Shown here: positions 18,067 to 26,811 of the stretch, in pieces | How positions within the stretch are numbered: position 1 is the first letter of the stretch | Layout: every line of letters starts with the position of its first letter | NCBI RefSeq assembly: GCF_006715865.1 | Contig: NZ_VFOA01000001.1 | Span: 744,001 to 808,000, forward strand | DNA length: 64,000 bases | Direction: 5' to 3' | Source of the DNA: Cellulomonas sp. SLBN-39 | GTDB taxonomy: Bacteria; Actinomycetota; Actinomycetes; Actinomycetales; Cellulomonadaceae | Position numbers and translations under genes: made by a program | The notes under the pieces: generated by a model | The model's input: only the letters and a program-made list of their open reading frames with translations | What the model was told of the DNA's origin: nothing | Databases searched by the model: none

Positions 18067-18369
18067 TCAGGCCTGCGGGGTGCCCTCGTCGCCCTCGGGC
18101 GCGGGGGCCGGGGCCGCCGCTGCGGGTGCCGCGGCCGGGGCGTCGACGGCCACCAGGCCGCGCAGCGCGGCCGCCGCCGCGTCGCCGGCCGCCACGGACG
18201 ACGCGTTCGCGTCGGACACCGCCTCGAGCACCTCGGCGCGGTGCACGCGCACGTGCCGGGGGGCGTCGATCCCGATGCGCACGCCGTCGTTGCGCACCTC
18301 GATGACGGTGATGACGATGTCACCGCCGATGACGAGGCGCTCGCCGGCGCGTCGGGTCAGCACGAGCAT
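18067..18369 (-). CDS. csrA: CsrA, RNA-binding translational regulator with a long tail
   Basis: 100 residues. The first 60 are a clear CsrA: MLVLTRRAGERLVIGGDI, VRNDGVRIGIDAPRHVRVHR, including the RNA-contacting Arg near residue 44. CsrA dimers bind ANGGA motifs in mRNA leaders and usually block the ribosome binding site. Most CsrA proteins are 60-75 residues; this one adds about 35 residues rich in Ala/Pro with an acidic end. It starts 36 nt after the FlhF-like gene at the end of the fliM operon. Its antagonist FliW is encoded at 48330-48788 and its likely target is the fliC leader. Confidence 0.93.
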   Translation of the reverse strand: MLVLTRRAGERLVIGGDIVITVIEVRNDGVRIGIDAPRHVRVHRAEVLEAVSDANASSVAAGDAAAAALRGLVAVDAPAAAPAAAAPAPAPEGDEGTPQA

Positions 18370-18405
18370 GCGGCGACACTACCCCGCCGCGCGCCCGGAC
18401 CGGCG

Positions 18406-19599
18406 TCAGGCGCCGCCGAGGGCCGCGTCGAGCTCCTGGCCGAGGGCCGCGGCCCACAGCAGCCGGGACGCGGGCAGCCCGTCGACCCACGCCACCGGCA
18501 GGTCGAGCCCGAGCACGGTGCCCGGGGCGGTGGTGTCGAGCAGGCCGTGCACGGCCAGCGCGTCCGCGGGGCGCAGCGCCGTGACGGCGCCCGTCCACGC
18601 AGCCGCGTCGGCGGGCTTGGTGCGCGCGTCCACCACGGCCCACACCTGGTCGGGGCGCACGTCGCGCAGCAGCGCCGCCGCGAGGGTGCGGTCGCGCCCC
18701 TCGGGCCCGACCCGCAGGGCGAGGACGCGCGGAGCGGCGGGGTCGCGGACGGCGGCGGCAGCCCCGGGGGCGGCGGGCGCGTCGAGCTCGACGACGGCGG
18801 TCGGCGGCAGGTGCCAGCGGGCCGCGAGCGACCGGGCGACGAGCACGGCGTCGTCGCCGGTGCCGACGACGGCGAGCACGGTGCCGGGGCCGCGGGGCCG
18901 CTCGGGGGCCGTGGGGATCCGGCCGAGCACGGCCGACAGCGTGACGGGCCCGGAGTCCAGCACCGTCGCGGGCACGCCGAGCCGTGCGAGCTCGGCCCGC
19001 AGCTGCGGCGAGCCCGGGGCGGGCACGTCGGGCGCCCGTGGCGGGGCGGCGGGCGCCCGTGGCGGGGCGGCGGGCGCCGACGCGGTCTTGGCGGCGGGCT
19101 CGTCCGTCACGGTGGTGGGCGGGTCGACGACCTCGGGCTCGGGCGTGCCGACGAGCGAGCGGACCTGGCGCAGCACGTCGGCGAAGCTCTCCGAGCCGGT
19201 CGACACGCTGGTCGGGGCGGGGTCGGCCGGCGGGGGCAGGGCCGCGGCGGTGCGGGGGTCGCGCGGCGCCTCGTCGTGGCCGGGGCCGACGTCGTCACGG
19301 TCCGCGGCGGCGAGCAGCGCCTCGATGCCCGTCGGGCCGGGCGCGGCCGGCGCGGGGACCGGGGCGGGGGCGGGGGCGATCGCTCGCTGGGGGCGGCGGG
19401 CGAACTTCTTCGGCGCCGCCTCGGGCTCGTCGGGCACGTCGACGGTGACCTCGAACCGCTCGGTGGCGAAGAACCCGGCGAACCCGCCGGAGCGGATCCG
19501 CTCGGCCTGCACGATGCGGGCGCGGGGGCCGAACGTCTCCCGCACGTGCGCGACGAGCTCGCCGAGGTCGGTGCCCTCAAGCAGCAATCGCGTGGTCAC
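18406..19599 (-). CDS. FlhF-like flagellar protein with a degenerate GTPase domain
   Basis: 397 residues, overlapping the end of flhA by 23 nt. The first 60 residues (LVAHVRETFGPRARIVQAERI, then GGFAGFFATERFEVTV) match the FlhF N-terminal pattern, followed by a Pro/Ala/Asp-rich linker to about 220. The C-terminal half has an SRP-GTPase-like order of strands but its P-loop position reads AVVGTGDDAVLVARSLAARW, lacking GKT/S. FlhF GTPases place the flagellum at the pole; here GTP hydrolysis looks lost. The position between flhA and csrA supports the FlhF assignment. Confidence 0.65.
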   Translation of the reverse strand: MTTRLLLEGTDLGELVAHVRETFGPRARIVQAERIRSGGFAGFFATERFEVTVDVPDEPEAAPKKFARRPQRAIAPAPAPVPAPAAPGPTGIEALLAAADRDDVGPGHDEAPRDPRTAAALPPPADPAPTSVSTGSESFADVLRQVRSLVGTPEPEVVDPPTTVTDEPAAKTASAPAAPPRAPAAPPRAPDVPAPGSPQLRAELARLGVPATVLDSGPVTLSAVLGRIPTAPERPRGPGTVLAVVGTGDDAVLVARSLAARWHLPPTAVVELDAPAAPGAAAAVRDPAAPRVLALRVGPEGRDRTLAAALLRDVRPDQVWAVVDARTKPADAAAWTGAVTALRPADALAVHGLLDTTAPGTVLGLDLPVAWVDGLPASRLLWAAALGQELDAALGGA

Positions 19600-21640
19600 C
19601 GCTCACCATCCCCACGGTCTCGACGTCCACCCCCGCGGACGTCACCTCCGTGTAGGAGAGCACAGGCAGGCGGGCGGTGCCCAGCGCGACGAGCCGGCGC
19701 AGGGCGGGACGGATCGCGGGGGCGCACGCCAGGACGACGCCGCGGCCGTCCTGCTCGGCCCGCTGCACGGCCAGCCGCAGCTGGGTGAGCATCGAGTCCA
19801 GGCGCTGGGGGTCGACGAGCAGCTGGGTGCCGCCGTCGCCGGGGCGCAGCTGCTCGGCGAGGTGGTGCTCGAGGGTCGGCTCGAGGGTGAGCACGCGCAG
19901 CACGCCGTCCTGCACGTAGGGCGCGGCCAGGGCCGGGCCGAGCGCGAGCCGGGCGGCCTCGACGAGCCCCTCGGGGTCGGTGCTGACCTTGGCGCGCAGC
20001 GACAGCGCCTCGTAGATCCGGCCGAGGTCGCGGATGGGGACCTCCTCGACGAGCAGGCCCTGCAGCACGCGCTGCACCTCGCCCAGCGACATGAGGGTGG
20101 GCACGAGCTCCTCGACGACGGAGGGGTTGACGCGCTTGACGCCCTCGGTGAGCACGCGCACGTCCTCGCGGCCGAGCAGGCGCGCGGCGTTCTGGGTGAC
20201 CAGCGCGCCGAGGTGGGTGATGAGCACCGAGACGCGGTCGACGACGGTCGCGCCGTGCAGCTCGGCGGTGTGCCGGAGCTCGGCGGGCACCCACTTGCCG
20301 GGCAGCCCGAACACCGGCTCGGACACGGACGTGCCGGGCAGCGCCGCGAGGTCGTCGCCGAGCGCGAGCACGCGGCCCGCGGGGGCCTGCCCGCGGCCGA
20401 CCTCGACGCCGGCGATCCGCACCGCGTACGTCGACGCGGGCAGGTCGACGCTGTCGCGGGTCCGCACGGGCGGCACGACGATGCCCAGGTCCATGGCGAC
20501 CTTCTTGCGCAGGCCCCGCACGCGCGCCAGCAGGTCCTGCTCGGGGCCGGTGCCGACGAGGTCGACGAGGTCGGGGGCGAGCAGCACCTCGAGGGTGTGC
20601 ACGCGCATCTGCTCGATGATCTGCTCCGGGGTGTCGCCCGCGGGGGCGCCGGTGACCTGCGCCTGCTCCTGCTCGGCCTGCGCGGCGGCCTCCTCGGCCT
20701 TCGCGGCGCTCTTGGCCCGCTGCCCCAGCAGCACCAGCCCGGAGCCGACGAGCAGGAACGGCAGCTTGGGCATGCCGGGCAGCAGCGCGAGCGCGATGGC
20801 CGCGCCGCCCGCGATGAGCAGCGCCGAGCGGGACTGCGTGAGCTGCTTGGCCGCCGCGGTGCCCATGTCGCCCTCGGCGGTGGCGCGCGTGACGACGATG
20901 CCGGTGGCCACGGACAGCAGCAGGGCGGGGATCTGGGTGACCAGGCCGTCGCCGATGGTCAGCAGCGAGAACCGCTCGATGGCCTCGCCCGCGGACATGC
21001 CCATCTGGGTCATGCCGATGACGAACCCGCCGACCAGGTTGATGACCGTGATGATGATGCCGGCGATCGCGTCGCCCTTGACGAACTTCGAGCCGCCGTC
21101 CATCGCGCCGTAGAAGTCCGCCTCGGCGCTGATCTCCGCGCGGCGGCGGCGGGCCTGCTCCTCGTCGATGAGGCCGGAGTTGAGGTCGGCGTCGATGGCC
21201 ATCTGCTTGCCGGGCATCGCGTCCAGCGTGAACCGGGCCCCGACCTCGGCGACGCGGCCGGCACCGTTGGTGATCACGGTGAACTGGATGACCACGAGGA
21301 TGAGGAAGATCACCAGGCCGATGACGAGCGACCCGCCGACCACGAAGTGCCCGAACGCGTCGATCACGTCGCCCGCGTACCCGTCGCCGAGCACGAGGCG
21401 CGTCGAGGCGACGTTCAGGCCCAGCCGGAACAGCGTGAACACCAGGATCAGCGACGGGAAGATCGAGAAGTCCAGCGGCTTCTGCACGTACATGCTGGTC
21501 AGCAGGATCACCAGGGACGCGGTGATGTTGACGACGATGAGCAGGTCGAGCACCTGCGGGGGCAGGGGCACCACGAGCAGCAGGACGACGCCGACCACCC
21601 CGGCGGGCACGGCCATCTGCGCGACGTTGGCGTTCTTCAC
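19577..21640 (-). CDS. flhA: FlhA, flagellar type III export gate protein
   Basis: 687 residues from a GTG at 21640 that overlaps the flhB stop (GTGA) and has GAGGAG upstream; a longer frame only reads through flhB. The N-terminal half has about eight membrane segments and the FHIPEP signatures RLGLNVASTRLVL and FVVGGSLVIGLVIF, plus the cytoplasmic loop MPGKQMAIDADLNSGLI. The C-terminal half is the cytosolic ring domain that receives chaperone-cargo complexes (GTGPEQDLLARV, LREDVR-like and VVEELVPTLMSLGEVQRVLQ). It drives export of rod, hook and filament subunits. Confidence 0.97.
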   Translation of the reverse strand: MKNANVAQMAVPAGVVGVVLLLVVPLPPQVLDLLIVVNITASLVILLTSMYVQKPLDFSIFPSLILVFTLFRLGLNVASTRLVLGDGYAGDVIDAFGHFVVGGSLVIGLVIFLILVVIQFTVITNGAGRVAEVGARFTLDAMPGKQMAIDADLNSGLIDEEQARRRRAEISAEADFYGAMDGGSKFVKGDAIAGIIITVINLVGGFVIGMTQMGMSAGEAIERFSLLTIGDGLVTQIPALLLSVATGIVVTRATAEGDMGTAAAKQLTQSRSALLIAGGAAIALALLPGMPKLPFLLVGSGLVLLGQRAKSAAKAEEAAAQAEQEQAQVTGAPAGDTPEQIIEQMRVHTLEVLLAPDLVDLVGTGPEQDLLARVRGLRKKVAMDLGIVVPPVRTRDSVDLPASTYAVRIAGVEVGRGQAPAGRVLALGDDLAALPGTSVSEPVFGLPGKWVPAELRHTAELHGATVVDRVSVLITHLGALVTQNAARLLGREDVRVLTEGVKRVNPSVVEELVPTLMSLGEVQRVLQGLLVEEVPIRDLGRIYEALSLRAKVSTDPEGLVEAARLALGPALAAPYVQDGVLRVLTLEPTLEHHLAEQLRPGDGGTQLLVDPQRLDSMLTQLRLAVQRAEQDGRGVVLACAPAIRPALRRLVALGTARLPVLSYTEVTSAGVDVETVGMVSGDHAIAA

Positions 21641-22776
21641 GGTCGTCTCCTCGGGGTGCGGCGCACGTCGGGCGCGCCGTCGGGCAGGGTCGTGCCGGTC
21701 GGCAGGCGGTGCTGACCGGCTCCGGCTCCGCGCCGGCGCAGGGCCATCACGAACGCGAGGACGCGGGCGACGGCGGTGAACAGCTGCTCGGGGACCTCGG
21801 CGCCCAGCTCGCACGCGGCGTGCAGGGCCCGGGCCAGGGGGACGTCCTCGACGAGCGGGACGCGGTTCTCGGTGGCGAGGGCGCGGATGCGGGTGGCGAC
21901 GGCCCCCTGGCCCTTGGCGATGACGCGGGGCGCGCCGCGGCCGGGCTCGTAGCGCAGCGCGACGGCCACGTGGGTGGGGTTGACGAGCACGACGTCGGCC
22001 TTGGCGACCTCGGACATCATGCGGTTGCGGCTCATGCGCGCCTGGCGGGCCCGGATCTGCCCCTTGACCATCGGGTCGCCCTCGGTGCGCTTGTTCTCCT
22101 CCTTGATCTCCTGCTTGGTCATGCGCGTCTGCTTGCGGTTGCGCCGCACGACCACGACGACGTCGGCGACGGCCATGAGGACGCCCGCCGCGATCCCGAA
22201 CCGCAGCAGCTGCGCGGCCCCGGAGCCGGCGAGGTCGAGCAGGCCCTGCAGGGGCATCCGCCCCGACGTCATGAGCACGGGCACCAGGCCCTGCACGACG
22301 AGGACCATGACGACCGCGACCGCGCCCGTCTTGAGCACCGTCTTGACGGCCTCCCACCAGACCTGGCCGCCGACGAGCTTCTTGGCCATCGACGCCGGCT
22401 TGAGGTGGTCGAACTTGGGCTTCATGCTGCGGAACCGGATGCCGCCCTGGGCCGCCGCGACCGCGATCGAGACGACCACGAGCACCACGAACATCGGCGC
22501 CAGCGTGCTGACGACCGAGCCGAGGCCCACGCCCAGCACGTCGAGGGCGGCCTGCGGGGTGGGGGTGCGGGCCACGTCGCGCACGTGCGCCATCTGGTCG
22601 AGCGCCGCGTCGCCGGCGTTGGAGACGACGGTCGGCAGCATGAGGGCGGCCGCGCCCAGGCCGAGCCAGGCCGACAGGTCCTGCGAGCGCCCGAGCTGCC
22701 CCTTGCGGTGCACCTCCTTCATGCGCTGCGCGGTGGCCTTCTCGGTGCGCTCGCCGCCGCCCTCCCCGCCGCTCAT
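21637..22776 (-). CDS. flhB: FlhB, flagellar export specificity switch
   Basis: 379 residues. ERTEKATAQRMKEVHRKGQ is the conserved start, followed by four membrane segments (about 35-55, 90-115, 145-170, 185-210) and the cytoplasmic domain with TKQEIKEENKRTEGDP and the autocleavage motif NPTH (ADVVLVNPTHVAVAL). Self-cleavage between Asn and Pro switches export from rod/hook to filament proteins. The C-terminal 30 residues are an Arg-rich extension. Its ATG overlaps the fliR stop by 4 nt. Confidence 0.97.
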   Translation of the reverse strand: MSGGEGGGERTEKATAQRMKEVHRKGQLGRSQDLSAWLGLGAAALMLPTVVSNAGDAALDQMAHVRDVARTPTPQAALDVLGVGLGSVVSTLAPMFVVLVVVSIAVAAAQGGIRFRSMKPKFDHLKPASMAKKLVGGQVWWEAVKTVLKTGAVAVVMVLVVQGLVPVLMTSGRMPLQGLLDLAGSGAAQLLRFGIAAGVLMAVADVVVVVRRNRKQTRMTKQEIKEENKRTEGDPMVKGQIRARQARMSRNRMMSEVAKADVVLVNPTHVAVALRYEPGRGAPRVIAKGQGAVATRIRALATENRVPLVEDVPLARALHAACELGAEVPEQLFTAVARVLAFVMALRRRGAGAGQHRLPTGTTLPDGAPDVRRTPRRRP

Positions 22777-23546
22777 CGCAGCACCTCCGGGACCAGGGTG
22801 AGCGTCTGCCCGCTGAGGGTGGAGACCACGCCGGGCAGCGCGAGGACGGCGAACCCGCCGAGCGTGAGGGTCAGCAGGATCTTCAGGGGGAAGCCGAGCG
22901 CGAACGCGTTGAGCGCGGGCGACACGCGGGTGAGCAGGCCGAGGCCGACGTCGGCGAGGAACAGCACGACGAGCAGAGGGCCCGCGATCTGCAGCGCGGC
23001 GACGAACATGCCGGTGAGGCCGTCGGTGAGGGTGCTCGCGAGCTCGGCGGGCGCGAACGACAGGCCCAGGGGCAGCGCGTCGAAGGTGCGCACCAGGCCG
23101 GTGAGGACCATGTGGTGCCCGTCGGAGGCGAACAGCAGCACGATCGCCAGCAGCTGGTACAGGCGGGAGAACTGCGCACCGCTGGACATGCTCAGGGGGT
23201 CGAACGCGGCGGCGATCTGGAACCCGCCGAACAGGTCGATGAGCGAGCCGGCGGCCTGCACGGCCGAGAACAGCAGGTAGACGAGGAACCCGGTGGCCGC
23301 GCCGATGGTCGCCTGCAGCACGAGCGCGCCGACGAACCCGGCGGTGCTGTCCTGCTCGACCTGGTCCATGCCGGGCGCCACGGCCAGGGCCAGGCCCGTG
23401 GCGAGCGCGACCTTGACGCCCGCGGGGATCGCCCGCTGGGAGAACGGCGGGGCGATCACGAGGAACGCGACCATGCGGACCGCCACGAGCATCGTCGTCT
23501 GGACGGCGCCCAGCGGCAGCGTCAGCGCGGTGCCCGGGAAGTCCAC
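22773..23546 (-). CDS. fliR: FliR, flagellar export gate component
   Basis: 257 residues from a GTG at 23546, one nt after the fliQ stop. It is almost entirely hydrophobic with about six membrane segments; MVAFLVIAPPFSQRAIPAGVK and GFLVYLLFSAVQAAGSLIDL are characteristic of FliR/SctT. It forms the export pore with FliP and FliQ inside the MS ring. Confidence 0.96.
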   Translation of the reverse strand: MDFPGTALTLPLGAVQTTMLVAVRMVAFLVIAPPFSQRAIPAGVKVALATGLALAVAPGMDQVEQDSTAGFVGALVLQATIGAATGFLVYLLFSAVQAAGSLIDLFGGFQIAAAFDPLSMSSGAQFSRLYQLLAIVLLFASDGHHMVLTGLVRTFDALPLGLSFAPAELASTLTDGLTGMFVAALQIAGPLLVVLFLADVGLGLLTRVSPALNAFALGFPLKILLTLTLGGFAVLALPGVVSTLSGQTLTLVPEVLR

Positions 23547-23547
23547 G

Positions 23548-23820
23548 TCAGCCCCCGACCAGCGCGGGGATGCGGTCGAACAGCTCGGTGGTGAAGCTCG
23601 TCAGCTCGGTGATCATCCAGTGCCCGGAGATCAGCAGCGCCGCGGCGACCGCGACGGCCTTGGGCACGAACGAGAGCGTGACCTCCTGGATCTGCGTCAC
23701 GGACTGCACGAGGGACACGGCGAACCCGACGACGAGGGCCGTGACGAGCACGGGGGCGGAGAGCTTGGCGGTCAGGACGAGCGCGTCGAGGGCGACGTCG
23801 AGGACGGCGGTGGTGTCCAT
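23548..23820 (-). CDS. fliQ: FliQ, flagellar export gate component
   Basis: 90 residues, the normal length, with two membrane segments (about 17-40 and 53-73). VLVTALVVGFAVSLVQSVTQIQEVTLSFVPK carries the family's conserved QxxTQIQExTLxFxPK. Four copies join FliP5-FliR1 in the helical export channel. Its ATG shares one base with the fliP stop (TGATG). Confidence 0.96.
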   Translation of the reverse strand: MDTTAVLDVALDALVLTAKLSAPVLVTALVVGFAVSLVQSVTQIQEVTLSFVPKAVAVAAALLISGHWMITELTSFTTELFDRIPALVGG

Positions 23821-24671
23821 CAGCCCGCCCCGGTGTAGGAGCCGACCAGCGACGTGACGATCAGTCCCCACCCGTCGACGAGGACGAACAGCAGGAGCTT
23901 GAAGGGCAGCGACACCATGATGGGCGGGAGCATCATCATGCCCATCGACATCAGCGCGGCCGAGACGACCAGGTCGATGACGAGGAACGGCACGAAGATG
24001 ACGAAGCCCATGATGAACGCGGCGCGCAGCTCGGACAGCAGGAACGCCGGCGCGAGGACCGTGAACGGCACGTCGTCGGGGGTCGCGGGGTTCGGGCGGT
24101 CGGCGGCGCGGGTGAGCAGGGCGATGTCCTGCTCCCGGGTGTGCCCGAGCATGAACTCGCGCAGCGGCTCCTGGCCGGCGTCGACGGCCTGCGTGAACGT
24201 CAGGGAGCCGTCGAGGTAGGGCTGCACGCCGGCGTCGTTGATGCCGCCCAGCACCGGCGCCATGACGAACAGCGACAGGAACAGCGCGATCCCGGCGAGC
24301 ACCTGGTTGGGCGGGACGCCCTGCAGGCCGAGCGCGTTGCGGGTCAGCGACAGCACCACGACGATCTTGGTGAAGCTCGTCGTCAGCAGCAGCAGCGACG
24401 GCGCGACCGACAGCAGCGTGATGCCCAGCAGCACGACGATCGAGCTGCTCGGCGTGCCGTTGACGCCGTTGACGTCGACGCTCACGGTGCCCTGGCCGGG
24501 GTCGGCGGGGGCCTGCGGCTGCGCGGGGGCGGCCGGCGGGGCGGGCTCGACCGCGGCGTGGGCGCCGGACGCACCCGTCACGGACAGCACGACGACGAGG
24601 GCGGCGACCGCCGCGAGGAGCAGCAGGACCCGGGGCAGCGCACGGCGGGCCGTGGCGCGGGCCGCGCTCAC
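23820..24671 (-). CDS. fliP: FliP, flagellar export gate component
   Basis: 283 residues from a GTG that overlaps the fliO stop (GTGA). It has a cleavable-type signal peptide (about 1-38), a Pro/Ala-rich spacer, then the FliP core: SVAPSLLLLTTSFTKIVVVLSLTRNALG, PPNQVLAGIALFLSLFVMAP, FLLSELRAAFIMGFVIFVPFLVIDLVVSA and PPIMVSLPFKLLLFV. FliP is the main subunit of the export channel. The signal peptide is a normal feature of this family. Confidence 0.97.
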   Translation of the reverse strand: MSAARATARRALPRVLLLLAAVAALVVVLSVTGASGAHAAVEPAPPAAPAQPQAPADPGQGTVSVDVNGVNGTPSSSIVVLLGITLLSVAPSLLLLTTSFTKIVVVLSLTRNALGLQGVPPNQVLAGIALFLSLFVMAPVLGGINDAGVQPYLDGSLTFTQAVDAGQEPLREFMLGHTREQDIALLTRAADRPNPATPDDVPFTVLAPAFLLSELRAAFIMGFVIFVPFLVIDLVVSAALMSMGMMMLPPIMVSLPFKLLLFVLVDGWGLIVTSLVGSYTGAG

Positions 24672-25150
24672 CGGCGCACCGTGCGGTCCTGGAGCGCGCG
24701 CACCGTGTCGCGCCAGGTCCGCGGGGACAGCAGGGAGCCCGCGAGCGGGTCGGGGCGCAGGGAGATGACCTCGGCGTCGCCCAGCTCGCGCCGGTCGACG
24801 ACGGACGGGCGGGCGCCCGGGGTGCGCGGCGCACCGGAGACGGCGTCCTCGACGGACGGGCGGGGCGTGGGCAGCGACGCCACCGGCGGCAGGTCCGCCA
24901 CGGGCGCGATCTCCGTGAGCATCGTGACGTGCTGCTCGCCGTAGCCGACGAGCAGGCGCCGGTTGCCGACGGCGACGACCGCGACGCCCGCGTGCCGGCC
25001 GAGGGCCTGCCGGGTGACGAGGTGCAGCTGGGCCTCGCGCGAGGTGTCGGAGACCCGGGCCCGCCCGAACCGACGGGCCAGGTACCAGACGAGCCCCACG
25101 ACGCACGCGAGCGCCAGCAGCACCCGCGCGGCGAGCAGGACGCCGTCCAT
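24668..25150 (-). CDS. fliO: FliO, flagellar export gate assembly protein
   Basis: 160 residues with one N-terminal membrane segment (about 5-24, VLLALACVVGLVWYLARRFG), then a small cytoplasmic domain (LHLVTRQALGRHAGVAVVAVGNRRLLVGYG) typical of FliO, and a variable tail. FliO acts as a scaffold for FliP-ring assembly. Its start shares one base with the fliN stop. Identification rests on topology, the RRLLVG element and position between fliN and fliP. Confidence 0.88.
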   Translation of the reverse strand: MDGVLLAARVLLALACVVGLVWYLARRFGRARVSDTSREAQLHLVTRQALGRHAGVAVVAVGNRRLLVGYGEQHVTMLTEIAPVADLPPVASLPTPRPSVEDAVSGAPRTPGARPSVVDRRELGDAEVISLRPDPLAGSLLSPRTWRDTVRALQDRTVRR

Positions 25151-25857
25151 CAGCCGACCGGGTCCGCGCCGGCGACGATCTCGGTGACGCGCACGCCGTA
25201 GTCCTCGTCGACGACGACGACCTCGCCGCGGGCGATGAGGCGGCCGTTGACGACGATGTCGGCGGGGCTGCCGGCGGTGCGGTCCAGCTCGAGCACGGTG
25301 CCGGGCGTGAGGTCGAGGACCTGGCGCAGCGGCAGCCGCGTGCGGCCGATCTCCGCGGTCAGGGTCATCTCGACGTCGTAGAGGACGCGCAGGGTGCTGC
25401 CCGCGCCGGAGGCCGCGGCCGCGGGGGTGCGCTGCGTGGGCACCGCGGCGGCCGCGCCCTGCACGCGCACGGCGCACCACGCGGCGGGTGCGCCGTCGAC
25501 GGACAGCGCGAAGACCTGGGAGTCGGCACCGACGACCTCGCCGGCCGTCGAGGAGCGGGTCGGTTCGAGGACGCCCGTGCCGAGCGCGGCCGCGGCGGCC
25601 TCGAGGGCGGGGCGCAGCGCGTCGGCGGGCTCGACGCCGCCCGCGGCGAGCGCCGCGACGACGTCCGGGCCGAGGACGAGCGCGACCTCGGCGGTGACGG
25701 GCCCGATGACGGACGCGACGAGCGCGGGGGTGCCGGCGCCGGGGCGGTCCGCGCCGGCCGGGGCGACGGTCAGCGGACCGGCGGCCGGGACGAGCGCTGC
25801 GGCGGCCTCCGCGGCCTGCAGGACGGTCGCGTCGGTGGGGGTGGCGATGGTGCTCAT
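25150..25857 (-). CDS. fliN: FliN/FliY-type flagellar switch protein with an extra N-terminal domain
   Basis: 235 residues, much longer than classical FliN (about 110-140). The C-terminal 75 residues are the SpoA/FliN domain: VEMTLTAEIGRTRLPLRQVLDL, GTVLELDRTAGSPADIVVNGRLIARGEVVVVDEDYGVRVTEI. Residues 10-130 resemble in size and layout the CheC-like domain of FliY (ADALRPALEAAAAALGTGVLEP), but no ExxN phosphatase signature is present. It forms the distal C-ring with FliM. Its ATG overlaps the fliM stop. Confidence 0.9.
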   Translation of the reverse strand: MSTIATPTDATVLQAAEAAAALVPAAGPLTVAPAGADRPGAGTPALVASVIGPVTAEVALVLGPDVVAALAAGGVEPADALRPALEAAAAALGTGVLEPTRSSTAGEVVGADSQVFALSVDGAPAAWCAVRVQGAAAAVPTQRTPAAAASGAGSTLRVLYDVEMTLTAEIGRTRLPLRQVLDLTPGTVLELDRTAGSPADIVVNGRLIARGEVVVVDEDYGVRVTEIVAGADPVG

Positions 25858-26804
25858 GCGGGGTTCTCCTCGACGCTGACGACCTGGCAGGCGAGCCGCG
25901 AGCCGTGGCTCCCGGCGGCGGCACGGGCGAGCACGATCCCGTCGACGACGACCTCGAGGGGCCGGCTCGCCGGGTGGTGCAGGGGCAGGAGGTCGCCGAC
26001 GGCGAGGCCGGCGACGTCCCGCGGGTGGACGATCTGGGGCTCGCAGCGCACGACGACCTCGACGGGCACCTCGCGGGACGCGCGCTCCAGGTCGGCGCGG
26101 GCCGCCGCGAGGGCGCGCTGCTCGTCCTCGTCGCCGGCGGGTCCGCCGTCGGCGGCGCGCAGGGCGCCGAGCACGACGTCCGCCGGCAGCATGAGCGTGG
26201 CGGGGTCGGTCCGCTCGCCGACCCGCAGCGCGAACGACCCGACGAGCACGCCGTCGGACGCGGCGACCGCCTGGACGAACTGCGGGTTGTACTGGACCTG
26301 CTTGAGCGTGAGCTTCAGCGGCAGGACCGCCGCGAACGCGTACCCGAGGTCGTCGAGGGCGTGCTGGAGGATCTCGCGGACCACGGTGGTCTCGATCTCG
26401 GTGAGCTCGCGCTCCTCGCGCTCGTCGCCGATGCCCGTGCCGCCGAAGAGGTAGTCGACCCACACCAGCGCGGTCGCGACCGGCAGCTGCAGGATCGCGG
26501 TGCTGCGCGGGGTGTCGATCTGGCACAGGAACACCGCGGTGGGCGTGGGCAGGCCGCCGACGTACTCGTCGTACGTCATGAGGGCCAGGTCCTCGTTGGT
26601 CGCCTGGGCGGGTGTGCGCAGGCGGGCCGTGAGCTGCGTGCCCCAGAGGCGGGCGAAGCGCTGCAGGGCCATCTCGAGGTGGCGGGCGTGCTCGCGCGAG
26701 AGCGTCAGGGGACGCCGGAAGTCGTACGGCACCGGTTCGGTGCTGCGGCTGCGACGACGCGTGGGCGCGACGGGGCGTGCCGGCTGCGTGGGGGCTGGTG
26801 TCAC
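25854..26804 (-). CDS. fliM: FliM, flagellar motor switch protein
   Basis: 316 residues from a GTG at 26804. The core is clear: PYDFRRPLTLSREHARHLEMALQRFARLW, then YDEYVGGLPTPTAVFLCQID, ALVWVDYLFGG and ELTEIETTVVREILQHAL, plus a C-terminal SpoA domain (VEVVVRCEPQIVHPRDVAGLAVGDLLPL). The usual N-terminal CheY-binding peptide (LSQxEIDALL) is missing; the N-terminus is only a Pro/Arg-rich stretch. The promoter -10 ends 7 nt before this GTG, so the mRNA is probably leaderless or a start further in is used. First gene of the export/switch operon. Confidence 0.94.
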   Translation of the reverse strand: MTPAPTQPARPVAPTRRRSRSTEPVPYDFRRPLTLSREHARHLEMALQRFARLWGTQLTARLRTPAQATNEDLALMTYDEYVGGLPTPTAVFLCQIDTPRSTAILQLPVATALVWVDYLFGGTGIGDEREERELTEIETTVVREILQHALDDLGYAFAAVLPLKLTLKQVQYNPQFVQAVAASDGVLVGSFALRVGERTDPATLMLPADVVLGALRAADGGPAGDEDEQRALAAARADLERASREVPVEVVVRCEPQIVHPRDVAGLAVGDLLPLHHPASRPLEVVVDGIVLARAAAGSHGSRLACQVVSVEENPA

Positions 26805-26811
26805 GTGCTGC

